From Methanocella_A sp964548585 (GTDB lineage: Archaea; Halobacteriota; Methanocellia; Methanocellales; Methanocellaceae): a stretch of 32,602 bases of DNA. Within the stretch, counting starts at the first letter, position 1; each line of letters starts with the position of its first letter. The translations under genes were made by a program, and so were the position numbers. Location of the stretch: assembly GCA_964548585.1 (NCBI GenBank), contig CAZJRS010000036.1, positions 1 through 32,602 of the forward strand. Reading direction: 5' to 3'. The notes beneath the pieces were generated by a model. It had not been told where the DNA came from and made no database searches. It saw only the letters and a list, made by a program, of their open reading frames with translations. Shown in pieces: positions 31,653 through 32,602 of the stretch.

Positions 31653-31796
31653 GTCGCAGGGTATGGCAAGAGGTATGATAAAGAGCGGTCCTTGATTTAC
31701 CTTGGGCTTGTCAGGATGGAAATCGGCATCAGAGGCCTGAATGTTTACTCACTGACGCCCGAAGGGCAGAAGCTGGCTAAAGTTTTAGGTAGGTAA
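31650..31796 (+). pseudogene. Decapitated winged-helix regulator remnant
   Basis: From a stop at 31647 the frame is open for 48 codons to TAA 31794-31796. It reads DKERSLIYLGLVRMEIGIRG and then LNVYSLTPEGQKLAKVLGR. The segment with VYSLTPEGQKLAKVL is typical of the wing and last helix of ArsR/PadR-like or other winged-helix regulators, whose first half is missing. The open frame begins exactly at the end of the palindromic repeat half-copy, so the repeat may have replaced the 5' half. It could still be expressed from ATG 31716 (26 residues), which seems unlikely. Confidence 0.45.
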
Positions 31797-31838
31797 AGAT
31801 TGCATGCTATTTAAGATAGGGGGTATATCTCGTACAGC

Positions 31839-32567
31839 TTAACTCAAACTTTGTTTAAGGAGATGTTCTTTCACGTCGTCCGTCAGGTAATATTTCTGGG
31901 TTCTGCCTTCCTGAATGGACGTGACGATGCCTTCTTTCAGCAGTTTCTTTAACTGCACGTGTATTCCGCTCTCCGAAATTTTCAGATCCTCAGCGATCTG
32001 AGTATTGTTCGACCCGGGGTGGCTGTCGAGGTACATGATTATTGACCTGGCAGCCGAGCGGTTCAATGTAGATATGATCATCTTTTCCCTGTCATTATAC
32101 GTGTTGGAGTTCTGGAATATTCTCAGGAATTTGTTGGAGCGTATGAAGGTGATTTTTTGGGAGGCCTTGAGCTGGTTGATATGGTATCTGACAGTGCCCA
32201 GGTTGAGTCCTTCCCGCTTTGTTATATCTGCCATTGTCGACCCCGGGTTTTTCTTGACCGAATCATATATCTTAGCTCTGATCTGGTTTTCCAGCAGATT
32301 TTTCAGCTTTCCCAGAACTAGCGGGCTGAACTTCAGAATTCCAACTATTACCATTAAAAATCCTATCAGTATCGCAGAAATTTCTGCGATTTGTATCCAT
32401 AGGGGAAGCTGCCAGAACGAGATGGTAGTATCAGCGCCTCTTGAATCAACCGGGCCTGGTAAAGGAGCAAGGTCAATAGTATCTCCGCTAGCATTAGCAT
32501 AGAGGCTAAAAGCCATTGTAAAAAATGTAAACGCGACTATTACATAAAGCGCAAATTTCGGGCGCAT
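31839..32567 (-). CDS. Membrane-anchored regulator with two winged-helix domains
   Basis: This protein of about 242 residues carries two membrane segments (FALYVIVAFTFFTMAFSLYA and IQIAEISAILIGFLMVIVGI) bracketing a short outside loop. The cytoplasmic part holds two winged-helix domains. The first is about residues 85-150 (IYDSVKKNPGSTMADITKRE, GTVRYHINQL); the second is about 165-235 (SIIMYLDSHPGSNNTQIAED, GIHVQLKKLLKEGIV, TQKYYLTDDV). Such membrane-tethered regulators are common in methanogenic archaea. The ATG at 32567 is chosen because a TATA box (about 32587-32599) makes it leaderless; the frame is open to 32588. Signal and target genes unknown. Confidence 0.85.
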   Translation of the reverse strand: MRPKFALYVIVAFTFFTMAFSLYANASGDTIDLAPLPGPVDSRGADTTISFWQLPLWIQIAEISAILIGFLMVIVGILKFSPLVLGKLKNLLENQIRAKIYDSVKKNPGSTMADITKREGLNLGTVRYHINQLKASQKITFIRSNKFLRIFQNSNTYNDREKMIISTLNRSAARSIIMYLDSHPGSNNTQIAEDLKISESGIHVQLKKLLKEGIVTSIQEGRTQKYYLTDDVKEHLLKQSLS

Positions 32568-32585
32568 AATGCATAGTAAGCGTCT

Positions 32586-32600
32586 CATATAGTATAGCTT
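32586..32600 (-). promoter_or_regulatory. TATA box of the membrane winged-helix regulator
   Basis: AAGCTATACTATATG on the minus strand is centred about 26 nt upstream of ATG 32567. The window ends right after it. Confidence 0.4.
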
Positions 32601-32602
32601 TG

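Overview
The window looks like a chromosomal segment of a methanogenic or closely related euryarchaeon, most plausibly of the Methanocellales type. That assignment rests on gene content and signal style; no database search was run. Archaeal signs are TATA-type promoters about 25 nt upstream of starts (several apparently leaderless), T-rich terminators, an archaeal-type phosphoglycerate mutase, a DUF99 protein, a fused ADP-forming acetyl-CoA synthetase, a CbiZ with a cysteine-rich tail, a PGF-CTERM-anchored binding protein and an FprA flavodiiron protein. Genes are GC-moderate and intergenic spaces AT-rich. No rRNA, tRNA, CRISPR array, transposase or replication origin was recognised.

Layout. 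1-1270: a repeat-rich gene desert (a ~500-bp imperfect palindrome, a 21-nt tandem repeat, a GAGGTC-rich tract) around one small winged-helix gene. 1277-7135: single genes, namely a SAM methyltransferase, a polysaccharide flippase facing an SGNH-hydrolase-like protein across an odd GC-rich island, a VOC protein, an unknown membrane protein, TrmO, and an encapsulated-ferritin-like protein without encapsulin. 7242-11660: a compact urease operon, minus strand, order ureA-B-C-F-G-D, with no ureE. 11752-15941: a lipoprotein-like transglutaminase, an unusually small four-cysteine protein, a universal-stress-protein operon, DUF99 and a small membrane protein. 16113-24762: phosphoglycerate mutase, a HEAT-repeat protein with an unassigned C-terminal half, fprA plus a 35-residue rubredoxin, XTP pyrophosphatase, an MscS channel and ADP-forming acetyl-CoA synthetase. 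24968-27149: a BtuF-like binding protein facing cbiZ, a probable corrinoid-salvage pair. 27320-31535: a TetR regulator with a double operator followed by a giant MMPL/RND transporter whose first ectodomain holds about seven copies of a ~35-residue repeat. 31548-32602: another palindromic repeat, a decapitated winged-helix remnant and a membrane-anchored double winged-helix regulator.

Working together: the urease genes form one transcription unit with overlapping stops and starts, giving enzyme plus all accessory GTPase-complex parts except UreE. FprA and rubredoxin form an oxygen-detoxifying electron-transfer pair. BtuF and CbiZ share an intergenic control region. TetR probably represses itself and the transporter. 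Several genes (13130-13309, 19640-19747, remnant 31650-31796) are very short and easy to miss.
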